Below, one piece after another: positions 37,614 to 45,686 of a DNA stretch of 64,000 bases; the stretch's first letter is position 1, and each line of letters begins with the position of its first letter. Made by a program: the position numbers and the translations under genes. The notes below the pieces were generated by a model. It saw only the letters and a list, made by a program, of their open reading frames with translations, made no database searches and was not told the origin of the DNA. The DNA comes from Nitrosomonas nitrosa (lineage in GTDB: Bacteria > Pseudomonadota > Gammaproteobacteria > Burkholderiales > Nitrosomonadaceae), in assembly GCF_003051105.1 (NCBI RefSeq), contig NZ_QAOO01000006.1:62001-126000 (forward strand). Direction: 5' to 3'.

Positions 37614-37689
37614 GGGTCGTTAGCTCAGCTGGTAGAGCAGCGGACTTTTAATCCGTTGGTCGCGCGTTCGAATCGCGCACGGCCTACCA
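37614..37689 (+). tRNA. tRNA-Lys (anticodon UUU)
   Basis: A 76-base tRNA with encoded CCA. The acceptor stem (GGGTCGT with ACGGCCT) has a G-T pair at 1-72; the D arm is AGCTCAGCTGGTAGAGC; the anticodon arm reads CGGACTTTTAATCCG with TTT at the anticodon; the T arm is GCGCGTTCGAATCGCGC. tRNA-Lys 3' ends are common integration sites, and phage-derived sequence starts directly after it. Confidence 0.97.
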
Positions 37690-37699
37690 AATAAAATTG

Positions 37700-37728
37700 G
37701 GCACTTAATCAGAAAATGATTAAGTGCC
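37700..37728 (+). terminator. rho-independent terminator of tRNA-Lys
   Basis: A 12 bp perfect stem (GGCACTTAATCA with TGATTAAGTGCC, 5-base loop) followed by TTTTTCTTTT. Confidence 0.85.
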
Positions 37729-37805
37729 TTTTTCTTTTATAGTCTCCATGTAGGAAAATAGTAGGAAATTTTTTCAATACTAAGTGGGGCTGCATGGAAA
37801 ATATT

Positions 37806-37988
37806 TCAGTCATACTTGCGAGTGACACCAGCAAGAAACCCATCCACGCCTACGTTAAGTGCTTGCGTTGTGTTGCATTCAATCTCTACACGCAAACCGG
37901 TTGCGCGCTGTCGGTCTTTCACTCGCAACATTATTTGTTTTTCTGAGGCCAAGGAAGAAGCGTTGAAGCCCGGTGCGGTGAATGGCAT
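37806..37988 (-). CDS. possible small phage-derived ORF
   Basis: A 60-codon minus-strand ORF from ATG at 37988. Its translation (QIMLRVKDRQRATGLRVEIE and GVDGFLAGVTRKYD) reads more like a real protein than the plus-strand frames over it, and it lies on the same strand as the phage head genes. No family was recognised and no ribosome site is evident, so it may be a fragment of a longer gene. Confidence 0.3.
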   Translation of the reverse strand: MPFTAPGFNASSLASEKQIMLRVKDRQRATGLRVEIECNTTQALNVGVDGFLAGVTRKYD

Positions 37989-38027
37989 GCTTGTGCAAGT
38001 GGGGCAATCAGCAAAAGGACTGGAAAA

Positions 38028-38165
38028 ATGAATACAACCAACATCGCAACCATGATTGCGCCAAGTGATTCGATGTCACCTACTTTTGAAGCTGGAGATA
38101 TTCTTGAAATTGACGTAAACGTAATGTCAATCAATCGAGTCGAGATTTATAAAATAGCTGATTAA
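38028..38165 (+). pseudogene. fragment of a phage S24-type repressor
   Basis: A 45-codon ORF with the serine motif of LexA/CI-like S24 peptidases: IAPSDSMSPTFEAGDILEID. The catalytic serine is S15 (SDSM). The N-terminal DNA-binding half and the catalytic lysine are absent. It is a leftover of a prophage repressor, consistent with the Mu-like genes nearby. Confidence 0.55.
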
Positions 38166-38227
38166 GCTGCCCGATTTGTGCATTGCTGTGTCGTCTCTCT
38201 TTTTAAGAGGTTCGCTGAACCAGAGAA

Positions 38228-38515
38228 TCAGACAGGCAATCTTTCCAGTGGTCTAATTTTGGGTCTTGGTTGCTGCTCTGCCTGCCATAAGTCCCACTGT
38301 GTTTGCATTCCTAACCAAACATCAGGGGTTGTGCCTAACCATGATGAAAGACGCAGCGCCATGCTAGCAGTAATGCCTGCCTTGCCGTTCAGCACTTTGG
38401 AAAGGGTGACACGGGAAACTTGCAATTCTTTTGCTGCTTGCGTTACCGTCATTTCTTCTGGTAGCCACTCCCGCAATACTTCGCCTGGATGGGCTGGGTT
38501 GTGCATTCTGCTCAT
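38228..38515 (-). CDS. higA: HigA-family antitoxin
   Basis: A 95-residue antitoxin of the HigA (XRE) family. The N-terminus has HPGEVLREWLPEE, followed by the helix-turn-helix TVTQAAKELQVSRVTLSKVL (residues about 22-42) and the usual tail LGTTPDVWLGMQTQWDLWQA. It follows its toxin with a 12 bp gap on the minus strand, the toxin-first order of higBA. It probably represses the pair's promoter. Confidence 0.9.
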   Translation of the reverse strand: MSRMHNPAHPGEVLREWLPEEMTVTQAAKELQVSRVTLSKVLNGKAGITASMALRLSSWLGTTPDVWLGMQTQWDLWQAEQQPRPKIRPLERLPV

Positions 38516-38527
38516 GGGTAAATTCTC

Positions 38528-38806
38528 CTAATGGTAATCTTGATAATTGACTAAAACGGCATCTTCGCCTTCAAAAGTGAAAGTCATGCGCCAGTTCCCG
38601 GTTACCCGTACGGCATAGTGACCAGAATGATCGCCAGCCAATCCATGTAATTTCCAGCTTGGCGCGTTCATATCATCCGGTCGCTTTGCGTTGTCCAATG
38701 CGGTCAATAATATTCGTAGTTTTCCAGCATGGCTTGGTTGTATACCTGCCTTGCTTCCCGTCCTAAAAAAGGTCTCAAGTCCTTTGTGGCGAAAAGTCTT
38801 AATCAT
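38528..38806 (-). CDS. higB: HigB-family toxin
   Basis: A 92-residue HigB (RelE-like) ribosome-dependent RNase, intact: IKTFRHKGLETFFRTGSKAG at the start, ALDNAKRPDDMNAPSWKLHG in the middle and VRVTGNWRMTFTFEGEDAV near the end. It is the first gene of a higBA operon at the left end of the island. A decayed HigB-like copy lies at the other end of the island (around 48760-49012). Confidence 0.9.
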   Translation of the reverse strand: MIKTFRHKGLETFFRTGSKAGIQPSHAGKLRILLTALDNAKRPDDMNAPSWKLHGLAGDHSGHYAVRVTGNWRMTFTFEGEDAVLVNYQDYH

Positions 38807-39211
38807 CTATAGAGTGTATATTGTAAACTAACACTTATCAATATGAAGCGATGCGCACCATTACTTTAATGATCATTTTGCTAACCGCAAAGTGGCTTGA
38901 TCGGGTATGAAATTGATTCTTGCTTGTTACAATATCAAGACTTCTATTTTGCTATGCCACATCCTCAGTAGAACCAGTAGGCGTCGAATGTAACGCTTTC
39001 AGCGCACATCCTGTGGTTTATGTCCTTGGATTTGGGCTGAGATCCCTGCGGGTGTTTCTACCCATTCCGACAGGGAAGCGAATGATCGTTGTAGACCATG
39101 AATAGACAAATCGATGTTTAGCAATGGAACAAACTTTATTAGGCCGCTTCGTTGGTTCAGTCAATCGTCCGCTAGGCTGCTAAATACCCGTTGATTATGC
39201 CGTGGTTTTTT
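38807..39211. other. intergenic region within the island
   Basis: No intact ORF. A plus-strand frame at 38920-39105 is open but reads as non-protein. No repeat or terminator was recognised. Confidence 0.35.
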
Positions 39212-40054
39212 TCACTTGATGGCTTTCTTGCAGCGAACATTGACGGTCTTCGCACCATCCGCGCCGTCTAAATAGGTGAGCGTGGCCGCCACGGCACCCG
39301 GTGTGGCGTAGCTGGATGGATCAGGATGATTAGCAGCCGCTTTGAGGGAGGCAATTTCGCTGTTGAGGCTTTGCACCAGCGCCACCAGATTGAAATCGGC
39401 CTTGGTGGCAATCGCAGGATTGCTGTCTTTCAACTGGTCGATGGCTTTCTGCAGCTCGGCGACCACTTCATCCACCGTCGCCGTCACCGGCATGTTGAGC
39501 AGCCAGCGCAATTGCTCGAGCAATTCGTTCATAGATAATTTCTCCGTGTTAAGAAGTTGATATTGAGAAGCGGCAACGGCATCCATGCCATCGAGCACCG
39601 GGTTGTTGGTCAATGCGGCATGCAGCAGCCGCTTGACCTTACCGGTCTTCTTGTCGTAAGCAAAAACAGGGGAGATGTAACGATATTCGCCGCCCTCGAT
39701 CATTTGGGTGGCGCGTTCCGTCCATTCCACATCGATGGCATAGAGGCCGGATTCTCGCCATTCCAGCTTGCCGAACCAGCCTGCAGCCGGGGCGGGTTGG
39801 CCGTTTTGTGCAGTGAGTAGGGTTTGGTGTTCGTAGTCCACCACCGTGCGGTTCGCGCGCGCTTCAAACTCGGCAATGATTTGTGCCGCCAGGGCGGCAT
39901 CGATAAACCAATGCGGCACGTCATGCGGACGGCCATCTAGCGCGCGGAATTTCCCGGCGGGGAATAGCTGGATCTCATTCGCAGCGGTGACCGAGATGGC
40001 GCACGCAGCGATGCCGTGAGAGGGGTTGAATGATTGGGAGCGTTTTCGATTCAT
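39212..40054 (-). CDS. Mu-like phage protease/scaffold (gpI-type)
   Basis: A 280-residue protein resembling the Mu gpI head-maturation protease: HGIAACAISVTAANEIQLFP, the substrate-site segment RALDGRPHDVPHWFIDA, and TVVDYEHQTLL with the protease-like DYEH. It then has WTERATQMIEGGEYRYISPV and a coiled C-terminal scaffold-like region. Family members run to about 350 residues, so the C-terminal part may be shortened. In Mu, gene I follows F and G; here, cargo genes lie in that interval. It is on the same strand as the gpF relics. Confidence 0.75.
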   Translation of the reverse strand: MNRKRSQSFNPSHGIAACAISVTAANEIQLFPAGKFRALDGRPHDVPHWFIDAALAAQIIAEFEARANRTVVDYEHQTLLTAQNGQPAPAAGWFGKLEWRESGLYAIDVEWTERATQMIEGGEYRYISPVFAYDKKTGKVKRLLHAALTNNPVLDGMDAVAASQYQLLNTEKLSMNELLEQLRWLLNMPVTATVDEVVAELQKAIDQLKDSNPAIATKADFNLVALVQSLNSEIASLKAAANHPDPSSYATPGAVAATLTYLDGADGAKTVNVRCKKAIK

Positions 40055-40361
40055 GCTGCCATGGTACCGGCAGCATTGAGGGGGATTAAGGAGGTAGTGT
40101 TTCCTCCTTAAATCAGAGAGATAGCCTAAAACAGATTAGCACCTGATCGATAAATCAGTCAAATGGGGAGCATAAAGAGATGGGCAGCTAGTGCTGCCAT
40201 AATTCTTCTCCAGAACTGTATATTGCTCCATATCAGGTGATATACAGTTAGCAAACCTAATAAACTTTGCGGTTTTGCTGTCGTTAATATCAAAAGTATA
40301 GAAGATATGCGGAAACTATATAATTACTTGATATGCTCTAGGGCGCACCATAGGATATTGA
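40055..40361. other. gap between phage protease and first cargo gene
   Basis: Contains a hairpin at the protease start (ATGCTGCC at 40053-40060 with GGCAGCAT at 40069-40076), a 9 bp stem (TTAAGGAGG with CCTCCTTAA, 40086-40111), and from about 40298 an upstream motif shared with the gap before 43951. No other gene was seen. Confidence 0.5.
40298..40340 (+). repeat. shared leader motif, copy A
   Basis: AAAGTATAGAAG, then CTATATAATTACTTG after about 12 bases; the same two blocks, in the same order and nearly the same spacing, occur at about 43894-43935. Each is followed by a small membrane protein gene. It may be a common promoter or leader. Confidence 0.5.
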
Positions 40362-40817
40362 ATGCTGAGAATTACAGGTCTTCATCTCGCAATAATTGCA
40401 GTTCTTATCAATTTTAAGAATTGGTTTGAGCAGCCTGTTGCGACTTTACCGGTTATTGGGCGTGCAGTGCCAAGCGATGCGGGATGGCTAAACCCAGTAC
40501 TCTATGCATGGTTTGTAATTGCTAATTTGCTTTACATCCAGGTCTTTATTCGCAATGGAATTTCAGCAGTATCTGGTGAGTATCAAAATGTTGCCCAACC
40601 CCACTATGAAAATCAGGCTGTTATGGGTGACTATGAGCGGGTTATGAATCAAAGGGAGTATCATCCGGGCCTTGGCGCTAAAGCTGCAGGTCTGTTTAAA
40701 CTATTGATTTGGTATCCAGTTAAGCTGTTAGTGCTTAGTCCGGTAGCATTGGGTTATTTACTCCCAGTTTTCCTTAGTATTACGGCAGTGGCATCAATTT
40801 TCCTAGGGGCAGAATAG
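40362..40817 (+). CDS. small membrane protein, probably 3'-truncated
   Basis: A 151-residue protein with about four hydrophobic segments: the start (LHLAIIAVLINF), LYAWFVIANLLYIQVFI near 45-60, KLLVLSPVALGYLLPVF near 118-135, and a final hydrophobic run. No family was recognised. The stop codon (TAG in GAATAG) is supplied by the first bases of the palindromic element at 40812, so the true end may have been lost when the element arrived. The upstream leader motif is shared with the membrane protein at 43951. Confidence 0.5.
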   Translation: MLRITGLHLAIIAVLINFKNWFEQPVATLPVIGRAVPSDAGWLNPVLYAWFVIANLLYIQVFIRNGISAVSGEYQNVAQPHYENQAVMGDYERVMNQREYHPGLGAKAAGLFKLLIWYPVKLLVLSPVALGYLLPVFLSITAVASIFLGAE

Positions 40818-40885
40818 GGGACAGACTACGATTGTTTCCAGAATTATCAGAGCTTCGTTAGAAACCGTGGCCTCTCCCCTATTAC
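40812..40885. repeat. palindromic REP-like element, copy 1
   Basis: A 74 bp element with terminal GAATAGGGGACAGACTACG and a matching inverted end (CCGTGGCCTCTCCCCTATTAC). Two more copies lie at 47481 and 48092. The pattern GGGACAGACCACG at the ends resembles REP elements moved by REP-associated tyrosine transposases (from memory). This copy supplies the stop of the upstream gene and replaces the start of the downstream one. Confidence 0.7.
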
Positions 40886-41178
40886 GCCCTTTTGTAACGA
40901 CTATTGGCTTTGATGCAGGATGCGAGCATTGTGAACTAACGGGAACATATCTCAATAACCTTGAAAGGTTAGGCTTAATTAATATTCCAAGAAACAAACA
41001 ATTGGTTGCCGAGGGTATATATGATCGGATATTGAAAGATCCGGCAATTAAGAAAATCGAAGAAGAACTAAATGCTTTGGAAGAACACAAGACCCAATTT
41101 GAAAAAAATTACGCTACAGTCTCTGAACTAGGCAAGCTATTCATTGCAGCTTGTGTCGATAGTCGAGATAAAACATAA
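40867..41178 (+). pseudogene. 5'-truncated DUF4393 (Abi-alpha-like) gene
   Basis: A 103-codon ORF starting with GTG inside the palindromic element. From residue 15 it reads like the C-terminal part of DUF4393/Abi-alpha abortive-infection proteins: CELTGTYLNNLERLGLINIP, YDRILKDPAIKKIEEELNAL and SELGKLFIAACVDS. The N-terminal part is missing, cut by the element, so the gene is probably dead or makes a fragment. An attC-like site follows the stop at once. This is the first unit of the cassette-like array. Confidence 0.55.
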
Positions 41179-41245
41179 TAAGTGGCTGCTAGGGACTGAC
41201 TGCATTACGCTTTGCTCCATGCAACCCCAGAGCCAAGTTATAGGA
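41172..41245 (+). repeat. attC-like site 1
   Basis: A folded site directly after the DUF4393 fragment: outer arms around TAAGTGGCT and AGCCAAGTTA and inner arms with TGCAT/ATGCA, ending in GTTATAG. The outer AAC is degenerate (AAT). It is the weakest of three such sites; its place and length (about 70 bp) fit the series. Confidence 0.35.
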
Positions 41246-41274
41246 CTCACGAGTAAATTAGGTTCAGGAACCAT

Positions 41275-42120
41275 ATGGAAGAATTCGACGATGCGCCGGA
41301 GAAATACTGGCATTGCCATGTAGAGTTGGTCGGTGGTGGCAAAAAGAAAGACAGGTCTGCAGTCTTTAATGATCTAACTTTCGATGAGCTCAATCAGCAG
41401 ATAGTAAAGCCCTGGCATTCAGGGCGAGCTTTTACAGTTGATGGCATGATTGTTAAAAACATTGACGACATTCAAAAGATAAAGATAACAAATACTCCGC
41501 AACCGAAATCATACTATGCAGAACAGCACAATGAAAAAATGAGAAGATCGAACATCGCTGACTTGGCTACCGATCGTAGGCTATTGCCATTATCCTCAGG
41601 GAAAGACTATACACATGATCTGCTTTTTAAAGAGCAAGAGGTTAAAAACACAAAGGGTGATATTGTAGCTGGAAACATTGGCAATGTTTTTGTTGTGCAT
41701 GGGCATGATGAACAAGCAAAGGAATCAACAGCAAGATTCATCGAAAAACTTGGCCTAAACGCGGTAATCTTACATGAGCAAGCGAATGAAGGACAAACGA
41801 TAATTGAAAAACTGGAAAAGCATACTAATGCTGCATATGCAGTAGTCTTATTTACCCCAGATGACATAGGTGCTAGCGCTTCTTCGCCAGAAAGCTTTCA
41901 GCCACGTGCACGGCAAAACGTCCTAGTCGAACTTGGCTATATGGCAGCAAAAATAGGAAGAAATCGAGTATGCGTTTTGAGAAAAGGAAAGGTGGAAGCA
42001 CCATCTGATTTTCTCGGTGTGCTATGTATCGACATTGATGCAGCAGGAGCATGGCGTCTTAAATTGACTAAAGAGCTAAAAGTCGCAGGGTTAAAAGTTG
42101 ACTTAAATGATGCATTGTAG
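41275..42120 (+). CDS. TIR-like (PF10137-type) nucleotide-binding protein
   Basis: A 281-residue protein. The C-terminal half (from about 134) is a TIR-like domain of the PF10137 / CAP12-PCTIR type: GNVFVVHGHDEQAKES, LHEQANEGQTIIEKLE (with the candidate catalytic glutamates), AYAVVLFTPDDIGA and RQNVLVELGYMAAKIGR. Such domains break down NAD in CBASS and Pycsar effectors and in stand-alone defence proteins. The N-terminal 130 residues (with WHSGRAFTVDGMIV) were not recognised and may sense the trigger. No nucleotide cyclase is adjacent. The gene starts 30 bp after an attC-like site and ends exactly at another, like an integron cassette. Confidence 0.75.
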   Translation: MEEFDDAPEKYWHCHVELVGGGKKKDRSAVFNDLTFDELNQQIVKPWHSGRAFTVDGMIVKNIDDIQKIKITNTPQPKSYYAEQHNEKMRRSNIADLATDRRLLPLSSGKDYTHDLLFKEQEVKNTKGDIVAGNIGNVFVVHGHDEQAKESTARFIEKLGLNAVILHEQANEGQTIIEKLEKHTNAAYAVVLFTPDDIGASASSPESFQPRARQNVLVELGYMAAKIGRNRVCVLRKGKVEAPSDFLGVLCIDIDAAGAWRLKLTKELKVAGLKVDLNDAL

Positions 42121-42180
42121 GCATTAACAAGGCACCCCAGCCGATCGCTGAAAGCGGCGGCTGAGTTTAAACGCTATGTG
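42121..42180 (+). repeat. attC-like site 2
   Basis: The 60 bp after the stop fold as an integron attC: TTAACAA at the outer left, then CAGCCG/CGGCTG (6 bp perfect) with CGCT/AGCG inside and an unpaired base between, loop GAA, and a degenerate outer right ACGCTATG. The next gene begins within the last bases (ATG at 42176), as cassette genes often do. Confidence 0.6.
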
Positions 42181-43198
42181 TAATAAAGATAAAAGTAATA
42201 AACGACCAATTGATCGTCTTAGAGACGGAGCAGTATCGTTAGAAGTAAAAACCCCAGATGATGATAGCGCGATCACTGGAATGATAACGTTTGGCGATAG
42301 GCTGTTCACCGTTAAAGAAAAAGGCATCTACGAAATCAAGCTCGCTGACCAAACAGATCCTGAGCGAAAAAACATACATGTACCAAATGCTATCCAACGA
42401 GTTTTATCGTATGGCTCAGCCGAACCTTGGGTTGGTTCAGTATTGCTAACTGGTCATGAACTTCTGAAAAAGGAAATATTGAAAAAAGAAATTGACGTAG
42501 ATCGTGCGATGTCCCTGGTTCTAGAAATCGCTCAGAATATTGCCAGTGCTAAAGAGTTATTAGAGGCGTTTAGTGATTCTCAACGCATAGAATTTGAGAA
42601 ATACGATCTAAAAATAAGAGAAGATCGCTCAGTTATATTGCCTTCTGTAACTGGAATTACCAACAAATGCAAGGAGTTTTTCCAAAAATCAGATCATGCG
42701 CTAGATAGCTTATTCAAAATCACCAAAATATTTTTTTCCAAAGTAGGCAAAGGTCATTGGGAAGGTTTGAAAAAAGAGGTAGAGGCTGAAAGTCCACAGA
42801 TCGATAATTTTGGTGAAGTACTAGCAAATATACTGCCTTTTCTACAGCTTGTCAGGAACGCTAGAAATTGCGTAGAACATCCTAGAACAGAACAAAAAAT
42901 CATTACTACAGACTTCGACATAAATCCGGATAATCAACTGCTTCCGCCGTTAATTGAAATTATCCACCCAAAAACCCCGCAGCCACAGATGCCTGTTGTT
43001 AATTTAATGAGTCAGATTATCAGTACGATAGTAGATATTGTCGAGCTTATACTTGCATTTCTTTGCAACAGGCGGATTCGGCCAATTACAGGGTTTCCAG
43101 TTCAGGTGCATGAATTTCCAACTAGTCAAAGACGAACAGAAAATGTGAAGTATAGTTACGGCATCGCTACGAAAAATAACATCATCCCTTTTGGCTAG
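42176..43198 (+). CDS. unrecognised protein with a HEPN-like RxxxxH motif
   Basis: A 340-residue protein with no family recognised. The middle (about residues 100-240) is helical and contains LPFLQLVRNARNCVEHPR: R230-x4-H235 (RNCVEH) is the HEPN RNase signature, preceded by the usual RN. The C-terminal part has a hydrophobic segment (QIISTIVDIVELILAFLCN, near 282-300) that could be membrane-bound. HEPN proteins are frequent toxins and defence RNases. It starts inside attC-like site 2 and is followed by attC-like site 3. With the TIR-like neighbour it may form a two-part system or two separate cassettes. Confidence 0.55.
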   Translation: MCNKDKSNKRPIDRLRDGAVSLEVKTPDDDSAITGMITFGDRLFTVKEKGIYEIKLADQTDPERKNIHVPNAIQRVLSYGSAEPWVGSVLLTGHELLKKEILKKEIDVDRAMSLVLEIAQNIASAKELLEAFSDSQRIEFEKYDLKIREDRSVILPSVTGITNKCKEFFQKSDHALDSLFKITKIFFSKVGKGHWEGLKKEVEAESPQIDNFGEVLANILPFLQLVRNARNCVEHPRTEQKIITTDFDINPDNQLLPPLIEIIHPKTPQPQMPVVNLMSQIISTIVDIVELILAFLCNRRIRPITGFPVQVHEFPTSQRRTENVKYSYGIATKNNIIPFG

Positions 43199-43505
43199 CT
43201 TATGTTCACCAGAATCACACATAACAAGATCATAAACTCGCCCCCCCTAAGCTATGCGACGAAGAAGCGCAGCTTAAGAGGGACGGTTATGGATGGCGTT
43301 ATCTCTGTTAAAAACAAATTCTGTACTATCTGTAACCACCTAGTTTGGGTTGATCTCTGACGACAGATCAGATTCTGGTAGCATCGATTGTCAAACTAAG
43401 CCTAAGCTTCTATCCACAAATAGCAATTAAACGCGATTTAACGCCCAGTTAACGCGGGTAAAATTTTCAAGTAAGGGCACAGCAGCCAGTAACACAGAAA
43501 ACCGC
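43199..43505. other. gap after the cassette-like block
   Basis: After attC-like site 3, no ORF was recognised up to the first gpF relic. The sequence at 43410-43440 (CTATCCACAAATAGCAATTA and on) recurs before the third gpF relic near 48594, so it belongs to the phage-derived repeat unit. Confidence 0.45.
43218..43293 (+). repeat. attC-like site 3
   Basis: CATAAC (43220-43225) and GTTATG (43286-43291) are perfectly complementary outer arms, with AACAA beside the first, as in integron attC sites. Inside, AAGCT/AGCTT and GCG/CGC pair around a short loop, with CCC/GGG outside them. It sits 20 bp after the HEPN-like stop. The best of the three sites. Confidence 0.6.
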
Positions 43506-43823
43506 TTAAAACCCCGCTTTTTTGATTCGCTCATTTGCCGCTGTTTTTAAATCATCCGGCAGGCGATCGATCTTGTCAGCCAGCATCTTATTCAGATTTG
43601 CCAATCGCCCTCCTGGCGGATAGTTGAAGCTGGGGTCAACCCCTTTCGGGATGCGTTGCACTTCGCCCGTGCGCTTGTTGATATAGGTGTAGGTTTCTTC
43701 CTGCGGCGGTTCGGCAGGTTTCAAACCCAGCTCATCCAGCGTGTCTTCATCCAATTGCATCACGCCGCATTTGCAGCCCCATGCCTTGACCGGGTAATGC
43801 GACTGCCAGAAGGGATCATCCAC
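43506..43823 (-). pseudogene. Mu gpF-type head protein relic, copy 1
   Basis: A 105-codon minus-strand ORF equal to the C-terminal part of a Mu gpF-type minor head protein: DDPFWQSHYPVKAWGCKCGV, DTLDELGLKPAEPPQEETYT and ANERIKKAGF at the end. The N-terminal two thirds are missing; sequence continuity stops at 43823. It is on the same strand as the gpI-type protease and in the right Mu order (F before I), with the cargo lying between them. Nearly the same DNA recurs at 45687 and, decayed, at 48622. Confidence 0.75.
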
Positions 43824-43893
43824 TATTTAGTGCAATATACAAATTAAAAATCTGATAAAGGCCGCATCTTTTTTTGCCGTTAAAGCCCCTTAA

Positions 43894-43935
43894 AGTATAG
43901 AAGTTATATAAAAGCTATAAAATTACTTGTGAAGT
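43894..43935 (+). repeat. shared leader motif, copy B
   Basis: AAAGTATAGAAG then CTATAAAATTACTTG; the counterpart of the motif at 40298. It ends 16 bp before the ATG of the following membrane protein gene. Confidence 0.5.
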
Positions 43936-43950
43936 TATTTATGGAGGCAC

Positions 43951-44559
43951 ATGGGAATATTCATAAGATTTTTGTCAGGATTAATAATTCCGATCGGCTT
44001 ATTTAACATGTTTGGGGGAATTGTATCGGGCATATGGCTCGCAATCTTGGGCGAGTGGAGTTTAATCGGTTATGGAATCTTGGCTTTGCTTGTTTCAGGC
44101 GTAGGTCTTAGCTTTGTGATGGCTCCAGGGTTAATTTTTTTAACCGGCCCAGCAGCCGTTTTACTTGAAAAGGGCCACAAGATCAGTGGCTCTATCTTCG
44201 GTCTTCTGAGTGTAGTTTATACAAATGTGGTTCTTACAGCCTGGTGCATTCTCGTACTTTTTTATTTCAACAATCATGCTAATGCAGATTCAATTATTCC
44301 TGTGCTTATTTGGTCATATGGCATTGCAACCAGCCCGATAGCCTGGCTTGCACAGAAAGACCAACAATCAGGAAATGAGTATTCTATGATTACGACCTTC
44401 TTTATCTCGCTGGCCTACATACTTACTATCCTCGCCATTTTGTTAGCCGGAGCATCGCTAATGAATATCCTCATATTATTCGGCGTGGTTATGTCTATTA
44501 GTCTTATTGTGGAATTCTCCATTGCTTATCTAGCAGAGAAATCGCGAGAAAATTACTAA
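43951..44559 (+). CDS. polytopic membrane protein of unknown function
   Basis: A 202-residue protein with about six to seven hydrophobic segments spread over its length (for example GIFIRFLSGLIIPIGLF at the start and MITTFFISLAYILTILAILL near 148-167). It ends in a short charged tail (EKSRENY). No family was recognised. It is 39 bp upstream of a DnaJ-domain gene on the same strand, and the two probably form an operon that is bracketed by two gpF relics. Confidence 0.6.
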   Translation: MGIFIRFLSGLIIPIGLFNMFGGIVSGIWLAILGEWSLIGYGILALLVSGVGLSFVMAPGLIFLTGPAAVLLEKGHKISGSIFGLLSVVYTNVVLTAWCILVLFYFNNHANADSIIPVLIWSYGIATSPIAWLAQKDQQSGNEYSMITTFFISLAYILTILAILLAGASLMNILILFGVVMSISLIVEFSIAYLAEKSRENY

Positions 44560-44598
44560 TCACATAAGCTAATACTTGAAATTCAAGGTTCATCATAT

Positions 44599-45522
44599 AT
44601 GGCTCGGATACATACTCATTATGATAATCTCAAGGTGGCACGTAACGCTCCACCAGATATCATTCGTGCCGCATACAGAACACTCTCACAGAGATATCAC
44701 CCAGACAGGAATCAGGGAAATCCCGAAGCTTCTCGAATAATGGCAATCATCAATACTTCATACGAGGTATTATCTGACCCCGCCAAGCGCCGGGAGCATG
44801 ATCTATGGATTGTTGAAATGGAGGCAACGTTTTCAGTTAACTGGCAAACTAGTCAGGTATCCCACGCAACCACTCAGCATTTAGATCCCTCGCCTGGTAA
44901 CAAGGCTTTTCTATCTATATTCAATTACATTAAAAGATTCTTTATAGAGGCATTCTCTTTTGCCATTCGTCTATGTGTCGGGGGAGGAGTTATTTTTATT
45001 ATTATCAGCGCCATTGATTTTTTTGAAGATAAAAACTCACCCACTACTGATTCAAAACCATATCAAGCTAGATCTCCATCAACTCATGCTGAATTTGTCA
45101 GACCCAAATATGTCAGACCCAGTAGAGCTCCAAATGGTCAGTCTTGGCCAACATTTGCGGGTTACGTTAAGGGCTATCAGCAGCTTCATACGAACGGCCT
45201 TTCGACAGTGACTGTAGATAACAGTAGAAACAATTCTGATGTTTTTGTTAAGCTGGTTTCTCTAGATGGCGCAGAAGCTAATCCAGTGCGCCAGTTCTAT
45301 ATTCCTGCGTTTAGTAGCTTCACCTTGAACAAGGTTAGCGCCGGGAGTTATGACATACGATATCGTGATCTTAGCAATGGCGGTCTTTCACGATCTGAAT
45401 CATTTAGGCTTGAAGAAATTCAAACTTACGACGGCACTCGGTTTAGTAATATTAGGATGACATTGTACAAAGTGCAAAATGGAAATATGGAAACCTATGC
45501 TCTATCTGAAGCGGAATTCTAA
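44599..45522 (+). CDS. membrane-anchored DnaJ-domain protein
   Basis: A 307-residue protein. The N-terminus is a J-domain (residues about 5-68) with the HPD tripeptide at 34-36, so it can stimulate a DnaK-type ATPase. A membrane segment (IRLCVGGGVIFIIISAIDFF, near 122-142) follows, then a P/S-rich linker and a C-terminal domain (about 185-300) that was not recognised, containing VTVDNSRNNSDVFVKLVSLD. J-domain proteins anchored in membranes often recruit DnaK to a specific client; the neighbouring membrane protein is a candidate. Confidence 0.75.
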   Translation: MARIHTHYDNLKVARNAPPDIIRAAYRTLSQRYHPDRNQGNPEASRIMAIINTSYEVLSDPAKRREHDLWIVEMEATFSVNWQTSQVSHATTQHLDPSPGNKAFLSIFNYIKRFFIEAFSFAIRLCVGGGVIFIIISAIDFFEDKNSPTTDSKPYQARSPSTHAEFVRPKYVRPSRAPNGQSWPTFAGYVKGYQQLHTNGLSTVTVDNSRNNSDVFVKLVSLDGAEANPVRQFYIPAFSSFTLNKVSAGSYDIRYRDLSNGGLSRSESFRLEEIQTYDGTRFSNIRMTLYKVQNGNMETYALSEAEF

Positions 45523-45686
45523 GCCTAACATTGAGTACTTACACTGTTTCTAATAATAATTTTTCACTAATCAACCATTTCCTTGAACCATCTTGCGACA
45601 TAGAATCATATTTTGATGGCACTAACTATCACTATCAAGGTTAGTTTTGAAGTAATGGCCTAGTAACCAACGACAGCAAAAACCGC

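Noticed and set aside
38920..39105. 61-codon plus-strand ORF in the island
   Set aside because: No family and no ribosome site; composition looks random.
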